Positions 44,749 to 54,285 of a DNA stretch of 64,000 nucleotides are shown in pieces (position 1 is the stretch's first letter; every line of letters starts with the position of its first letter). The stretch spans positions 372,001 through 436,000 of the forward strand of contig NZ_BFAZ01000009.1 in NCBI RefSeq assembly GCF_003114815.1, read 5' to 3'. The DNA comes from Leptospira ellinghausenii. GTDB taxonomy: Bacteria; Spirochaetota; Leptospiria; Leptospirales; Leptospiraceae. The notes beneath the pieces were generated by a model. That model had not been told where the DNA came from. It ran no database searches and saw only the letters and a program-made list of their open reading frames with translations. Made by a program: the position numbers and the translations under genes.

Positions 44749-47063
44749 GTGAAGATAGTATCGATTTATCAGACACAGTCTTAGAGAATCCCTCATCTAA
44801 AGAGGAGAATACTTCTGAGAGACCATCTGCTCAATCTTATATATTTTTGTCTGATTCTGTTGGTAGCCTAACTCCCACAGCACGTTGTATCTTAGATGAA
44901 TTGAAAGACTGGCACAAACGTGTAGAAAAACATGGGAGTAAAGAGAAACACGCATCGTACCTCATGACAGTGGACAAACTTCCAGAGGCCCTTGGGAAGT
45001 ACACGAACCTAGGTGCACAAGGTAGATCGGAAAATTCCATCCACCATGCTCTCCGCCAAATTTTAGACATAGACCACCGTGGACAAAATAGAGCCGCTTA
45101 TGCATACCCATATCTGATTCGTACGGGAAGTAAAATTTCTTCAAAAATTGCCCTCATTGCACCACAAAACGAGAACAAGACGGACACCCAACCATACAGG
45201 CAAGCTTGTTTTCGATTCTCACAAGAACTCATCAAAGTTCTATTAGAAAACAGAGCCAAAAAAGGAAGGAACTGGGACGAAGACAATCCAGGTTCACTTC
45301 TTTTACAAAAAAACAAAGATGGGAATACTTGGCTTTATCCCAAGTTAGGTTCTCTGGAAGCAGAGATTTCCTCACTTGTTCGTAAAGGATTTGGGAACTT
45401 ACCATATATCCCGATGCCAGATTTTCTACAAGACTTCACACTGTTTGCGAGAGAACAAAATTTGGCACTTCCTATCTTAACCGATTATCATATTGTGATT
45501 GATGAACTGAATATTTTACCTGATGGAAGTTTCAAACGATTACCAGAAGTAGTTAACCAAATCCTTGCACACTTAAATGGATTGGAACATTTTGCAAAGG
45601 AACAACTCACAAAACTTGCAAAAGATGCAAAATACGAATCGTTCTTAGCTCAATTTAATGAATACATATCTGTTCCGAAATTTTCTTCTCTAGAAGCAAA
45701 GATGAATCCGGAAGAAGAAGTGAAAAAGTTTTTATCCATCATCGAAAACTTTCCTGTCCCTGCAGAAAAAAACAACCGTGCACTTTCCATCAAAGAAACC
45801 ATAGATCTCAGCATTAAAATTTTAAAACGACTTACGGAAGAAAAAGGATCAGTTTTAACGAGAAAAGATGATAGTATTTATGGCACTGTCAAAAATGCAG
45901 TCATCAGTAAAATTCCGGAACATACAAAAAATCATAATACACTATTACGCATCAACTTTGAAGAAGAAGTTGCCAATGCCGGGATCACAGATCCAGATAA
46001 AGTGTCTGAATACATCAAACGATTAAAGGACGATGTATTCTCAGAACATTCTTACTATGAAGAAAAAACTCCGGACGGTCGAGTTGTCTATTATGTTGTT
46101 GACCATGGTTATATGGCAGCTGTTATCCACAAACTTGCGTTTGAAGGGAGAACCAACCCAGAATACAAAAAACAATTGGGTTATGCCAAAATTATCAATC
46201 ATAAACTTTCTAATCCCAAACACCCAGGACTCAATAGCAAACTCAAACCCGAGTTAATTGCCAAACTCAATGCGGATGTCAAAAATATGGAAGTGGAGGA
46301 ATTGGAAAAGGAAAGGTCCAATGAAATTCGTTCACGTTTTAATGTCATTCCAGGGATTTTAACATTCGTTGTGAGTACGATGATTTTTATCACAGGGGCG
46401 TATTACTTACGTTCTGCGATGCCAATCTTTTTTGGTGTTCCTTTTTCTGTGGTTCTTGGATTTTTAGCTGCGATTTATTTTAGAGAAAAAACTACAGAAG
46501 AAATCCGAGAAGACATTAAAAATTCAGGGAAATTTTCTGGTGTGGGTGACTGGGGAAAACCAAGTTACTCTTCCAGTTCCTCACCAAGTTATGAAGAAGA
46601 ACAAGAGACTAGCAAAAAAGAAGAAAAACTTTCTCACATTTACAAAGCTGCTGACAATTTTGTTTTTCCAAAACGATTTAATAAAATCACAGACAAAGTG
46701 TTAGATCCAAAATCCTTACGATCCCGTATCTACGAAAATTTGGACAATATCAAACGGAACAACATGACCCTCGCCAAAGAAAAAGATGAGGATAAAGTTG
46801 CTTCCACTGTTGAATATGCGGTTTTACAATCTGTGTCGACAATCGTTATACCCGATGATGTAGCCGTACGTGACCTTCCAAGCACAATTCTCATCAACCG
46901 AAATGATATGAAATCTGCGCTTTTCCGAACCCAATTGGCAGATTTTTACCGCGAAGAGATGAACAAAAAGAAGTTCGATAAAAAATTAGTCAAATACTAC
47001 ACCTATCTCATCAATACAGTTGAGATGGAGTATTACAAATACCTTCCGAAAAAACGAGTTTAG
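44745..47063 (+). CDS. 772-aa membrane protein, function unknown
   Basis: I do not recognise this family. The protein has a long soluble N-terminal part (about 1-530), rich in charged helices and without a signal peptide. Two close membrane helices follow (about 535-555 and 563-580, with GILTFVVSTMIFITGAYYL and FGVPFSVVLGFLAAIYF), then a Ser/Glu-rich linker (about 607-625) and a C-terminal charged domain. The membrane hairpin suggests both large domains sit in the cytoplasm. Its start overlaps the avtA stop codon, and the decarboxylase gene begins 39 bp after its end without a visible terminator, so the three genes are probably co-transcribed. Confidence 0.8.
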   Translation: MSEDSIDLSDTVLENPSSKEENTSERPSAQSYIFLSDSVGSLTPTARCILDELKDWHKRVEKHGSKEKHASYLMTVDKLPEALGKYTNLGAQGRSENSIHHALRQILDIDHRGQNRAAYAYPYLIRTGSKISSKIALIAPQNENKTDTQPYRQACFRFSQELIKVLLENRAKKGRNWDEDNPGSLLLQKNKDGNTWLYPKLGSLEAEISSLVRKGFGNLPYIPMPDFLQDFTLFAREQNLALPILTDYHIVIDELNILPDGSFKRLPEVVNQILAHLNGLEHFAKEQLTKLAKDAKYESFLAQFNEYISVPKFSSLEAKMNPEEEVKKFLSIIENFPVPAEKNNRALSIKETIDLSIKILKRLTEEKGSVLTRKDDSIYGTVKNAVISKIPEHTKNHNTLLRINFEEEVANAGITDPDKVSEYIKRLKDDVFSEHSYYEEKTPDGRVVYYVVDHGYMAAVIHKLAFEGRTNPEYKKQLGYAKIINHKLSNPKHPGLNSKLKPELIAKLNADVKNMEVEELEKERSNEIRSRFNVIPGILTFVVSTMIFITGAYYLRSAMPIFFGVPFSVVLGFLAAIYFREKTTEEIREDIKNSGKFSGVGDWGKPSYSSSSSPSYEEEQETSKKEEKLSHIYKAADNFVFPKRFNKITDKVLDPKSLRSRIYENLDNIKRNNMTLAKEKDEDKVASTVEYAVLQSVSTIVIPDDVAVRDLPSTILINRNDMKSALFRTQLADFYREEMNKKKFDKKLVKYYTYLINTVEMEYYKYLPKKRV

Positions 47064-47102
47064 AAACTAAAATCATTTGATTCTCTGTGGGACATACCTC
47101 CT

Positions 47103-49379
47103 ATGGAGTTGATGTATCAAAACGGTATCGTACAATTTCCTATCATCATCATTGATGAAGATTTTCGTTCCGAAAATGCCAGTGGTCTAGGCATTCGAGC
47201 TATTGCAAAGGCCTTAGAAGGCGAAGGAATCGAAGTTTTGGGTGTGACCAGTTATGGAGATCTCACGAGTTTTGTACAACAACAAAGCCGGGCTTGTGGA
47301 TTCATCCTCTCCATTGATGATGAAGAGTTCACTCCGGAGACAGAAGGTGAAGTACCGGACGCTCTTCGACAACTGAAAGATTTTGTGACCCAAGTGCGTC
47401 ATAGAAACGCAGACATCCCTCTTTTTTTATATGGAGAAACGAGAACAAGTCGTCACATTCCCAATAGCATTTTAAAAGAACTCCATGGTTTCATTCATAT
47501 GTTTGAAGACACACCTGAGTTTATGGCGAGGGCCATCCACAGAGAAGTAAAATCGTATTTGGATAGTTTACCTCCACCGTTTTTCCGAGCACTCACTCAA
47601 TATGCACATGATGGAAGTTATAGTTGGCACTGCCCTGGTCACTCAGGTGGTGTTGCCTTTTTAAAAAGCCCTGTGGGTCAAATGTTCCATCAGTTTTTTG
47701 GTGAGAATATGTTACGAGCTGACGTGTGTAATGCGGTGGATGAACTCGGTCAACTTCTCGATCACACGGGTCCCATTTCTGCAAGTGAACGAAATGCTGC
47801 CCGAATTTTTCAATGTGATAGTTTGTACTTTGTGACGAACGGAACCTCCACTTCCAATAAAATTGTTTGGCATAGTACCGTTGCTCCTGGCGACGTAGTG
47901 ATTGTAGACCGTAACTGCCACAAAAGTATTTTACATGCTATTACCATGACAGGAGCCATTCCTGTATTCCTCATGCCAACACGAAACCATTTTGGTATCA
48001 TTGGCCCTATTCCCAAATCCGAATTCACTTGGGAAAACATCAAAAAGAAAATCGCAGAACATCCGTTTGCAAAACATGTAAAAGGGAACCCAAGAATCTT
48101 AACCATCACACAAAGTACTTATGATGGAATTCTGTATAATGTGGAAGACATAAAATCTGAGTTAGATGGTAAAATTTCCACCCTTCATTTTGATGAAGCA
48201 TGGTTACCTCATGCTGCGTTCCATCGTTTTTATACAGGTATGCACGCGATAGGATCTGACAGACCACGTCCGAAAGAAAGTATGATCTTTGCAACGCAGT
48301 CCACTCATAAATTACTCGCGGGACTTTCACAAGCAAGCCAGATCCTTGTCCAAAACAGTGAAAAGGAAACTTTAGACCGAAATTTATTCAATGAAGCATT
48401 TTTGATGCACACAAGTACAAGTCCACAGTATGCCATCATTGCCTCTTGTGATGTGGCTGCGGCGATGATGGAATCTCCTGGTGGGAATGCACTTGTGGAA
48501 GAATCCATTGAAGAAGCTTTAGATTTCAGACGAGCGATGCGCAAAGTGGATTTGGAACTAGAAGAAGATTGGTGGTTTAGTGTTTGGGGTCCAGAAGCCC
48601 TCGCCGAAGAAGGTGCTGGCGAACGAGATGAATGGATCCTCAAAGCAAATGATCGTTGGCACGGGTTTGGTGACATTGCAGAAGGCTTTAATATGCTCGA
48701 TCCGATCAAAGCAACAGTCATCACACCTGGTATGAGTGTGGAGGGTGAATTTGCTGATTGGGGAATCCCTGCCCTTATTCTCACCAAGTACCTTGCCGAA
48801 CACGGGATCATCGTCGAAAAAACAGGGCTTTATAGTTTTTTCATCATGTTTACCATCGGTATCACAAAAGGCCGTTGGAATACAATGGTCACCGAATTAC
48901 AACAGTTCAAAGATGATTATGATTCCAACCAACCATTGTGGAGAGTGATGCCAAAGTTTACGGCAGCACATCCAAAATACGATCGTATTGGTTTACGTGA
49001 CCTTTGCCAATCCATGCACGAAGTCTACAGAGCCAATAATATTTCTCACCTAACAACTGAGATGTATTTGAGTCCGATGATCCCAGCAATGAAACCATCA
49101 GAAGCGTTTGCAAAAATGGCCCACCGGGACATTGAACGAGTTCCAATTGATGAATTGGAAGGAAGGATCACTTCCGTGTTACTCACTCCGTATCCACCAG
49201 GGATCCCACTCCTCATCCCAGGAGAAAAATTTAACTCAACGATCATTCGCTACTTACAGTTTGCTCGTGAGTTTAATACAAAATTCCCTGGGTTTGAAAC
49301 AGACATCCACGGTCTTGTAGAAGAAAAATCAGAAACAGGAATTTTGACATACTTCGTTGACTGTGTGATAGAGTCTTAA
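47103..49379 (+). CDS. Orn/Lys/Arg decarboxylase (AdiA/LdcC family)
   Basis: The 758-residue PLP enzyme decarboxylates a basic amino acid to a polyamine precursor (agmatine, cadaverine or putrescine). Length and layout match the inducible acid-response group: an N-terminal response-regulator-like wing domain (about 1-130), then YSWHCPGHSGGVAFLKSPVG, TNGTSTSNKIVW, VIVDRNCHKSILHA, LHFDEAW, and the PLP lysine at about residue 403 in QSTHKLLAGLSQAS. The C-terminal domain contains TPYPPGIPLLIPGE. Resemblance to biodegradative arginine decarboxylase AdiA is high, but arginine, lysine and ornithine cannot be separated by eye. These enzymes consume protons and often work with an antiporter; none is adjacent. 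Confidence 0.92.
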   Translation: MELMYQNGIVQFPIIIIDEDFRSENASGLGIRAIAKALEGEGIEVLGVTSYGDLTSFVQQQSRACGFILSIDDEEFTPETEGEVPDALRQLKDFVTQVRHRNADIPLFLYGETRTSRHIPNSILKELHGFIHMFEDTPEFMARAIHREVKSYLDSLPPPFFRALTQYAHDGSYSWHCPGHSGGVAFLKSPVGQMFHQFFGENMLRADVCNAVDELGQLLDHTGPISASERNAARIFQCDSLYFVTNGTSTSNKIVWHSTVAPGDVVIVDRNCHKSILHAITMTGAIPVFLMPTRNHFGIIGPIPKSEFTWENIKKKIAEHPFAKHVKGNPRILTITQSTYDGILYNVEDIKSELDGKISTLHFDEAWLPHAAFHRFYTGMHAIGSDRPRPKESMIFATQSTHKLLAGLSQASQILVQNSEKETLDRNLFNEAFLMHTSTSPQYAIIASCDVAAAMMESPGGNALVEESIEEALDFRRAMRKVDLELEEDWWFSVWGPEALAEEGAGERDEWILKANDRWHGFGDIAEGFNMLDPIKATVITPGMSVEGEFADWGIPALILTKYLAEHGIIVEKTGLYSFFIMFTIGITKGRWNTMVTELQQFKDDYDSNQPLWRVMPKFTAAHPKYDRIGLRDLCQSMHEVYRANNISHLTTEMYLSPMIPAMKPSEAFAKMAHRDIERVPIDELEGRITSVLLTPYPPGIPLLIPGEKFNSTIIRYLQFAREFNTKFPGFETDIHGLVEEKSETGILTYFVDCVIES

Positions 49380-49408
49380 GTCGATAAAACCAAGGAAACA
49401 AAATCTCT

Positions 49409-49441
49409 AAAAAAATCTCTCGTGCAGTGTATGCTGCACGA
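49409..49441 (-). terminator. Terminator between convergent genes (strong on minus strand)
   Basis: An 8-bp perfect stem TCGTGCAG / CTGCACGA with a 6-base loop (49420-49441). On the minus strand it is followed by GAGA and seven T, which suits the minus-strand gene ending at 49519. It may also act for the decarboxylase gene on the plus strand, where no T-run follows. Confidence 0.8.
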
Positions 49442-49518
49442 AAGATCAAACTTCTAAAGTTTTATATTGGATTCACAATATTTCATTCGAAATGATTCGA
49501 TCGGATTTTTCTGATGGA

Positions 49519-50142
49519 TTATTCCCATTCAATCATTCGTACAACATCTTTCAAACAATCTTCCCTAGTGGATTGGTCTCCTTTTGCTGTTGGAAGTCCT
49601 GAATACCATTTGCCGTCAGGGAATTTTAAATCCACCCAATAGGTAAAGAGTGTCGTTTCTCCATTATTGTTTTTGATTTCGATGTTCAAAAGTTTTAAAT
49701 CCGAAAGTCCTGTTTCTTTATAAAATGTTTCTCCATTTTTGGTTCGGATGCGGATCTTTTTGGGAAGGACTTCATAAGTAGTTCCTTTTTTTTCTTCCCG
49801 TTTTGATTTGAGTTCCCAAGAATCAATTTTAATCGAATCAAGTTCTGCGATTGTTAATTTCTTTTTGTATAAAATCCCATCTTTTGTATGTTCAAAGAAT
49901 ATCGACTGACTACCGCTAGTTGATTCTCCTCGAACCGTTCGTCCATCACAAAGGGTTAAGTTCAAAACCTTTGTTTCCCCCGATTCTTTTTCACCACGGG
50001 CATTTCTTGGTTCTTTCGTTTCTTCATTTGGTAACGAAGGCAAACTAGGTTCTTTTGGCATTCGTGGTTCTCCGAAGGCCGGAGAAAAAAAACCGAGGGT
50101 TCCGAGCCAAAGAAAGAGTCGCAGTCGAAGTAAGTAGTCCAT
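49519..50142 (-). CDS. Exported protein of unknown function
   Basis: The 207-residue product has a signal peptide (MDYLLRLRLFLWLGTLGFFS then PAFG), a Pro/Glu-rich linker (about 30-60, PRMPKEPSLPSLPNEETKEP) and a C-terminal beta-rich domain with VLNLTLCDGRTVRGEST and TYWVDLKFPDGKWYSGLP. ATG 50142 is used because AAAGGT precedes it and the signal peptide starts there; an ATG at 50160 would overlap the divergent exchanger gene. No family is recognised. Confidence 0.7.
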   Translation of the reverse strand: MDYLLRLRLFLWLGTLGFFSPAFGEPRMPKEPSLPSLPNEETKEPRNARGEKESGETKVLNLTLCDGRTVRGESTSGSQSIFFEHTKDGILYKKKLTIAELDSIKIDSWELKSKREEKKGTTYEVLPKKIRIRTKNGETFYKETGLSDLKLLNIEIKNNNGETTLFTYWVDLKFPDGKWYSGLPTAKGDQSTREDCLKDVVRMIEWE

Positions 50143-50158
50143 ATTCTGACCTTTATCC

Positions 50159-51193
50159 ATGGATGCATTTCTGACTGCAACTTTTCAAACCCTACCCTTA
50201 CCATTCCTCATACTTGTCATCATTGGCTCTATCCTTGTCCTTGGGAAAGCTGCTGATGTTTTGGTAGACGAAGCCGTTTCCCTCTCCACAAGATGGGGTG
50301 TCCCAAAGATGATCATTGGTGCAACGATTGTCAGCTTAGGAACCACTCTTCCAGAAGTTTCTGTTTCTGTCCTCGCTGCCCTCGAAGGAAATCCAGGAAT
50401 TGCCCTGGGAAATGCTGTGGGATCGATTATCTGTGATACTGGACTCATCCTCGGGATTGCCATTCTCATCTCACCACCTGACATCGACAAACGCCTTGTC
50501 AACCGCCAGGGTTGGATCCAAGTTCTCAGTGGATTTTTACTTGTGTTTGCTGCTCTACCATGGTCAAACCTGGCATCCGTATTCACAACTGGTGGACGAA
50601 TTGACCAAGGGACAGGGATTGTCTTTTTAATTTTATTAGGTGTTTATGTTTACCTAAGCATTCGTTGGTCAAGGTCCAAACCGGGGGAACTCGAAGCAGG
50701 TCTCGATGACACAACAGAATATGACGAGTCTCCTTTTTGGATTGTCTTCATCAAACTGGTGACTGCCATCACTCTTGTCATTTTATCATCAAAAGTGCTT
50801 ATCCCTTCTGTCCAAGAAACAGCAATTCGATTATCAATTCCTGAATCCATCATTGGGGCAACTCTTGTCGCCTTTGGAACGAGTTTGCCTGAACTTGTCA
50901 CTGCCATCCAGGCTTCAAGGCGTGGGCACTCAGAACTTGCTGTGGGTAATATCATTGGTGCCGATATTTTAAATGTCCTCTTTGTATCAGGTGCTGCGGC
51001 AGCCGTAACCAGGAATGGCCTCGAAGCTCCCGTGAGTTTTTTCAGTTTTTATTTTCCTTCGATGCTCATAGTTCTCGTTTTATTCCGTTTGGGAATTGTA
51101 TTCTCCAAAGATAAAATCAAACGTCCGTTTGGTGTATTTTTGCTAGTGATCTATGTAATCGCAACAATCGCTGGGTTTATCTTTAAAGGTTAA
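50159..51193 (+). CDS. Ca2+/Na+ exchanger-type antiporter (CaCA superfamily, YrbG-like)
   Basis: The 344-residue inner-membrane protein has about ten helices and the two inverted alpha-repeats that form the ion-binding site: MIIGATIVSLGTTLPEVSVS with GNAVGSIICDTGLILG, and SIIGATLVAFGTSLPELVTA with GNIIGADILNVLFVSG. The paired acidic residues in TLPE/SLPE are kept. The ion (Ca2+ against Na+ or H+) is inferred from the superfamily. The 3' end overlaps the convergent dprA gene by 11 bp. Confidence 0.92.
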   Translation: MDAFLTATFQTLPLPFLILVIIGSILVLGKAADVLVDEAVSLSTRWGVPKMIIGATIVSLGTTLPEVSVSVLAALEGNPGIALGNAVGSIICDTGLILGIAILISPPDIDKRLVNRQGWIQVLSGFLLVFAALPWSNLASVFTTGGRIDQGTGIVFLILLGVYVYLSIRWSRSKPGELEAGLDDTTEYDESPFWIVFIKLVTAITLVILSSKVLIPSVQETAIRLSIPESIIGATLVAFGTSLPELVTAIQASRRGHSELAVGNIIGADILNVLFVSGAAAAVTRNGLEAPVSFFSFYFPSMLIVLVLFRLGIVFSKDKIKRPFGVFLLVIYVIATIAGFIFKG

Positions 51194-52109
51194 ATTGAAA
51201 ATCCAACACCTCTTCTTCCTTTTTCTTAAGGAAGGAGGTGTTTTTAAGTTTTTGCCACTCTTCGTAAGAAAAAATGATTCGTTCGATCGTTTCCGTTTTT
51301 ACGATTTGACTCCCACCACACAAATGACTTGCACCTTGCCGTAACAACATCTTCCCTCCTTCGTTATCAAATTGTTTTGGGTGATCAAAGACAAAAATTT
51401 CCCTGTTTTGTTCCATGGCACTCATCGCTGTGGAAATAGTGCCCGATTTTTTACCTGATTCCATGATAAAAACCTTTTGGCAAAGTCCAGAAATCACACG
51501 ATTTCGTTTCGGAAAAGTCCATTTGGCAGGTTCTGTATGCAGGAGGAATTCAGAGATTAACAATTGTTTGGGGTCATTTTTAATTCGTTTGTAAAGATCA
51601 CGATTCCCCGGTGGGTATTCGATTCCAAGTGTGGTACCGAGGACTCCCACAACAGGGATTCCGAATTCGAGTGCAGTGACGAAAGCCTGTCTGTCAATCC
51701 CGAGGGCCATTCCAGAAACAATGGCGATGTTTTCTTTTTCAGAGAAAGAACCCACAAGTGCTTTTGTTGCTTGTAAGGAAACAGGCGAAGATTTACGGGT
51801 TCCCACTATGGCAACAAGGTCTTTCTGCAATAGAGTTAAGTCACCCATTCCCACAATCACTAGTGGGGGATCATAAATTTCTTTTAGAAGTTTTGGATAA
51901 TTGGAATCATAATAGGAAATTAAGTTCCAACGAGGGTCTTTGTTTTGTTCCCATACTTTACATTCGGATAACCAAAATTTCCAATCTTCTTCTTTAAAAA
52001 ACATGGGTAAAGTTTGGAATAATGGTAAAAATTCATGATAATTACGCCAAATCTTTGTTTTGCGTAAAAAAGAAAGGACTTTCGGATGACCCAAAATGGA
52101 AAGTACCAC
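51183..52109 (-). CDS. dprA: DNA-processing protein DprA (Smf)
   Basis: DprA loads RecA onto incoming single-stranded DNA during transformation and is also found in non-competent bacteria. The 308-residue protein contains the Rossmann core motifs LVAIVGTRKSSPVSLQATKA, then IVSGMALGIDRQAF, VVGVLGTTLGIEYPPGNRDL and WTFPKRNRVISGLCQKVFIM then ESGKKSGTISTA. A short N-terminal region replaces the SAM domain and there is no obvious C-terminal winged-helix domain. Start GTG 52109. It follows the TPR lipoprotein gene by 11 bp, an operon. Confidence 0.92.
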   Translation of the reverse strand: MVLSILGHPKVLSFLRKTKIWRNYHEFLPLFQTLPMFFKEEDWKFWLSECKVWEQNKDPRWNLISYYDSNYPKLLKEIYDPPLVIVGMGDLTLLQKDLVAIVGTRKSSPVSLQATKALVGSFSEKENIAIVSGMALGIDRQAFVTALEFGIPVVGVLGTTLGIEYPPGNRDLYKRIKNDPKQLLISEFLLHTEPAKWTFPKRNRVISGLCQKVFIMESGKKSGTISTAMSAMEQNREIFVFDHPKQFDNEGGKMLLRQGASHLCGGSQIVKTETIERIIFSYEEWQKLKNTSFLKKKEEEVLDFQFNL

Positions 52110-52120
52110 ATGGGATTAGG

Positions 52121-53035
52121 TCAGTTAGATTTGTTTTGGGCCCCGAGTACACTTAAATTCTTTAAGACATTTTGATAAGAAGAGTTTTCTTCCAAAGGTT
52201 CGCGGATACTTCCTTTCCCCTTCATTTCTTCTAAAATGGATTTGATTCGAATATATTCATCATGGGCGAGAGAAGTCTTTCCAATTTGGTATAAAAAATT
52301 AGCCTTCGCAAATCGAGTGGGAACATTATAAGGTTCTTTTCGCAATATTTGGTCTAACAAAGAAAATGCGGAATCCAATTCATCATAACCACTTGCCAGT
52401 TTTCCATTCCAACTTTCATCCTTCAAAGAAGAATCAAAATAGATCAGAGCTAATTGGAATGGGAAACGAGTATCGTCTTTGTCTAATTTTGCCAATTGTT
52501 TGAATAAACTAATAGCACGACTCCTTCGTGTAGGTTCCCATCCCATATCTTTAGATGCATTTGCATAAGCAACAGCTGTTTCATATAACAATTGTTTGTC
52601 TAGTTTCCCCGACTGGATAGCCTTTTCAAAAAAAGGGATTGCAGATTCGTAAGAATGGATTTCATATCCACCTTGTTTTGCATTGGGAATGGATTCTGTG
52701 ACGGCTTCCTCGTAATAACGAACACCCACATCTGCAGAACCTGCACGCATATAAGCGCGGGCAATTTTCCAAGAGAGGGCTGCCGATTGGTTGGACTTTT
52801 GGACCAATTTTCGGATCCGTTTGTCCATTTCTTCAATTTCGGCTTCTTCCAAAGCTAGTTTCTCTTTCCAATTGACGATGTCTTTTTCTGTGGGTTCTCC
52901 ACCGATTCGTTTGCGGTACCGGGATTCTGTTAGGGATTTTAAGTAATCACAATGGGTAAAAAAGAGGAGCATACCCAAAACAACTCCCCACTTGAGTGCG
53001 AAAACCATTGAAAACCAGTTGTTTTTTGTGCCCAT
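52121..53035 (-). CDS. TPR-containing lipoprotein
   Basis: The 304-residue product has a basic N-terminus, a hydrophobic stretch and a lipobox (MLLFFTHC, cysteine about residue 29). The mature part has an amphipathic charged region (about 45-85, possible coiled coil) and then about four TPR-like repeats (for example ALSWKIARAYMRAGSADVGV, ESAIPFFEKAIQSGKLDKQL, AISLFKQLAKLDKDD). TPRs mediate protein contacts; the partner is unknown. It is the upstream gene of the dprA operon, although a functional link to DNA uptake is not evident. Confidence 0.82.
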   Translation of the reverse strand: MGTKNNWFSMVFALKWGVVLGMLLFFTHCDYLKSLTESRYRKRIGGEPTEKDIVNWKEKLALEEAEIEEMDKRIRKLVQKSNQSAALSWKIARAYMRAGSADVGVRYYEEAVTESIPNAKQGGYEIHSYESAIPFFEKAIQSGKLDKQLLYETAVAYANASKDMGWEPTRRSRAISLFKQLAKLDKDDTRFPFQLALIYFDSSLKDESWNGKLASGYDELDSAFSLLDQILRKEPYNVPTRFAKANFLYQIGKTSLAHDEYIRIKSILEEMKGKGSIREPLEENSSYQNVLKNLSVLGAQNKSN

Positions 53036-53085
53036 CGGTTCGATTTTAGTTTCTTTCTTTTGGATGAAAAGAAAAAAATGTGATT

Positions 53086-53514
53086 ATGTCTCTTAGTTTT
53101 CAAAGGTTGGGTGAAGTCCATTTGCCAGTGATCCTTACTTGGGAAAAACTATGTTTTCCAGGTGAGGAATGGACAGATAAGATGATCCAAACTCATTTGG
53201 AATTCCATGCCGCATTTGGCATAGGTGACCAAAAAATACAATGTTATGCGTTAGTTTGTGAGACACCTTGGGAAATTGAAATTTTCCGAATCGCTACACT
53301 ACCCAACTTCAGAAAGTTAGGCCTAGCAAAACAATTGTTAGAAAAATTATTTAAGGAATTTCCAAAAAAGGAATTTTTCTTAGAAGTGAAAGAATCAAAC
53401 GAACCAGCAATCAATCTCTATTTGTCTGCTGGTTTTAATGAACTTGAGAGACGTAAAAAATACTACCTAGACGGATCAACTGCCGTTCTAATGAAGAGGA
53501 ATCCCATCGAATGA
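53086..53514 (+). CDS. GNAT N-acetyltransferase (RimI-like)
   Basis: The 142-residue protein has the GNAT acetyl-CoA binding pattern FRIATLPNFRKLGLAKQLLE and, further on, LEVKESNEPAINLYLSAGF, which is the RimI-type motif B, followed by RKKYY. RimI acetylates the N-terminal alanine of ribosomal protein S18; similarity is moderate, so another N-terminal substrate is possible. ATG 53086 is used; GTG 53080 is an alternative. It overlaps the SDR gene as ATGA. Confidence 0.82.
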   Translation: MSLSFQRLGEVHLPVILTWEKLCFPGEEWTDKMIQTHLEFHAAFGIGDQKIQCYALVCETPWEIEIFRIATLPNFRKLGLAKQLLEKLFKEFPKKEFFLEVKESNEPAINLYLSAGFNELERRKKYYLDGSTAVLMKRNPIE

Positions 53515-54284
53515 AAAATGCATATGTTACAGGCGCATCGCAAGGTATCGGAAAAGAATTTGTTAGAGCACTCGGCAAAGATTATAATGTTTTTTTAATT
53601 TCTCGGACGGAAGCGGACTTAAAAAAAGTCATTCTAGAATTGGAACCAAAGTCAAGAGGAATGTTGAAGTATTTCGTCTTAGACCTGACCAAAAAGAAAG
53701 ATGTGGAAGAACTATCAAGTATCATTGAAAAAGATAAAGATGCAGAACTTTTAGTGAATAATGCAGGATTTGGAACTGTTGGTGAGTTTGCGACCCTTCC
53801 TCTTGATAAAGAATTAGATGAAGTGAGTTTGAACGTAAAAACACTTGTTCACCTTTCACACACGGCACTGAACCGTTTCAAAAAAAACAAAAAAGGTTAC
53901 CTAATCAATGTGGCATCTATCGCTGGTTATCTGCCAGCACCTGGTAGTGCGATTTATGCGGCAACAAAAGCGTTTGTTAAGTCTTTTACTGAATCCATTC
54001 ACGAAGAAGCCAAAAACTACGGCATTCATGTACAAGCACTTTGCCCAGGCCTCACTCATTCAGACTTCCACCAACGTGCAGGAATTAGTAAGTCTAAATA
54101 CCCTTCGTTTATGTGGCAAAATGCAGATGAAGTCGTCGAAGAGTCGTTAAGCGCACTCAAATACAACCAAGCAGTTTGTATCACTGGAAGTTTTAACCAA
54201 GGTGCAATCACTGTTTCAGAACTCATCCCTCGAGGTTTTTTACGAAAACTCAGTGGTAGATATTTAAAATTAGAAGAGGAATAA
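53511..54284 (+). CDS. Short-chain dehydrogenase/reductase
   Basis: The 257-residue Rossmann-fold protein has the SDR signature: TGASQGIGKEF (cofactor loop), LLVNNAGFG, the catalytic serine region NVASIAGYLPAPGSAIYAAT and the YxxxK active site in IYAATKAF. The acidic/basic pattern after strand 2 (SRTEADL) suggests NADP(H). The substrate is unknown. It is the middle gene of an operon with rimI (ATGA overlap) and the DUF445 gene (1 bp gap). Confidence 0.9.
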   Translation: MKNAYVTGASQGIGKEFVRALGKDYNVFLISRTEADLKKVILELEPKSRGMLKYFVLDLTKKKDVEELSSIIEKDKDAELLVNNAGFGTVGEFATLPLDKELDEVSLNVKTLVHLSHTALNRFKKNKKGYLINVASIAGYLPAPGSAIYAATKAFVKSFTESIHEEAKNYGIHVQALCPGLTHSDFHQRAGISKSKYPSFMWQNADEVVEESLSALKYNQAVCITGSFNQGAITVSELIPRGFLRKLSGRYLKLEEE

Positions 54285-54285
54285 G

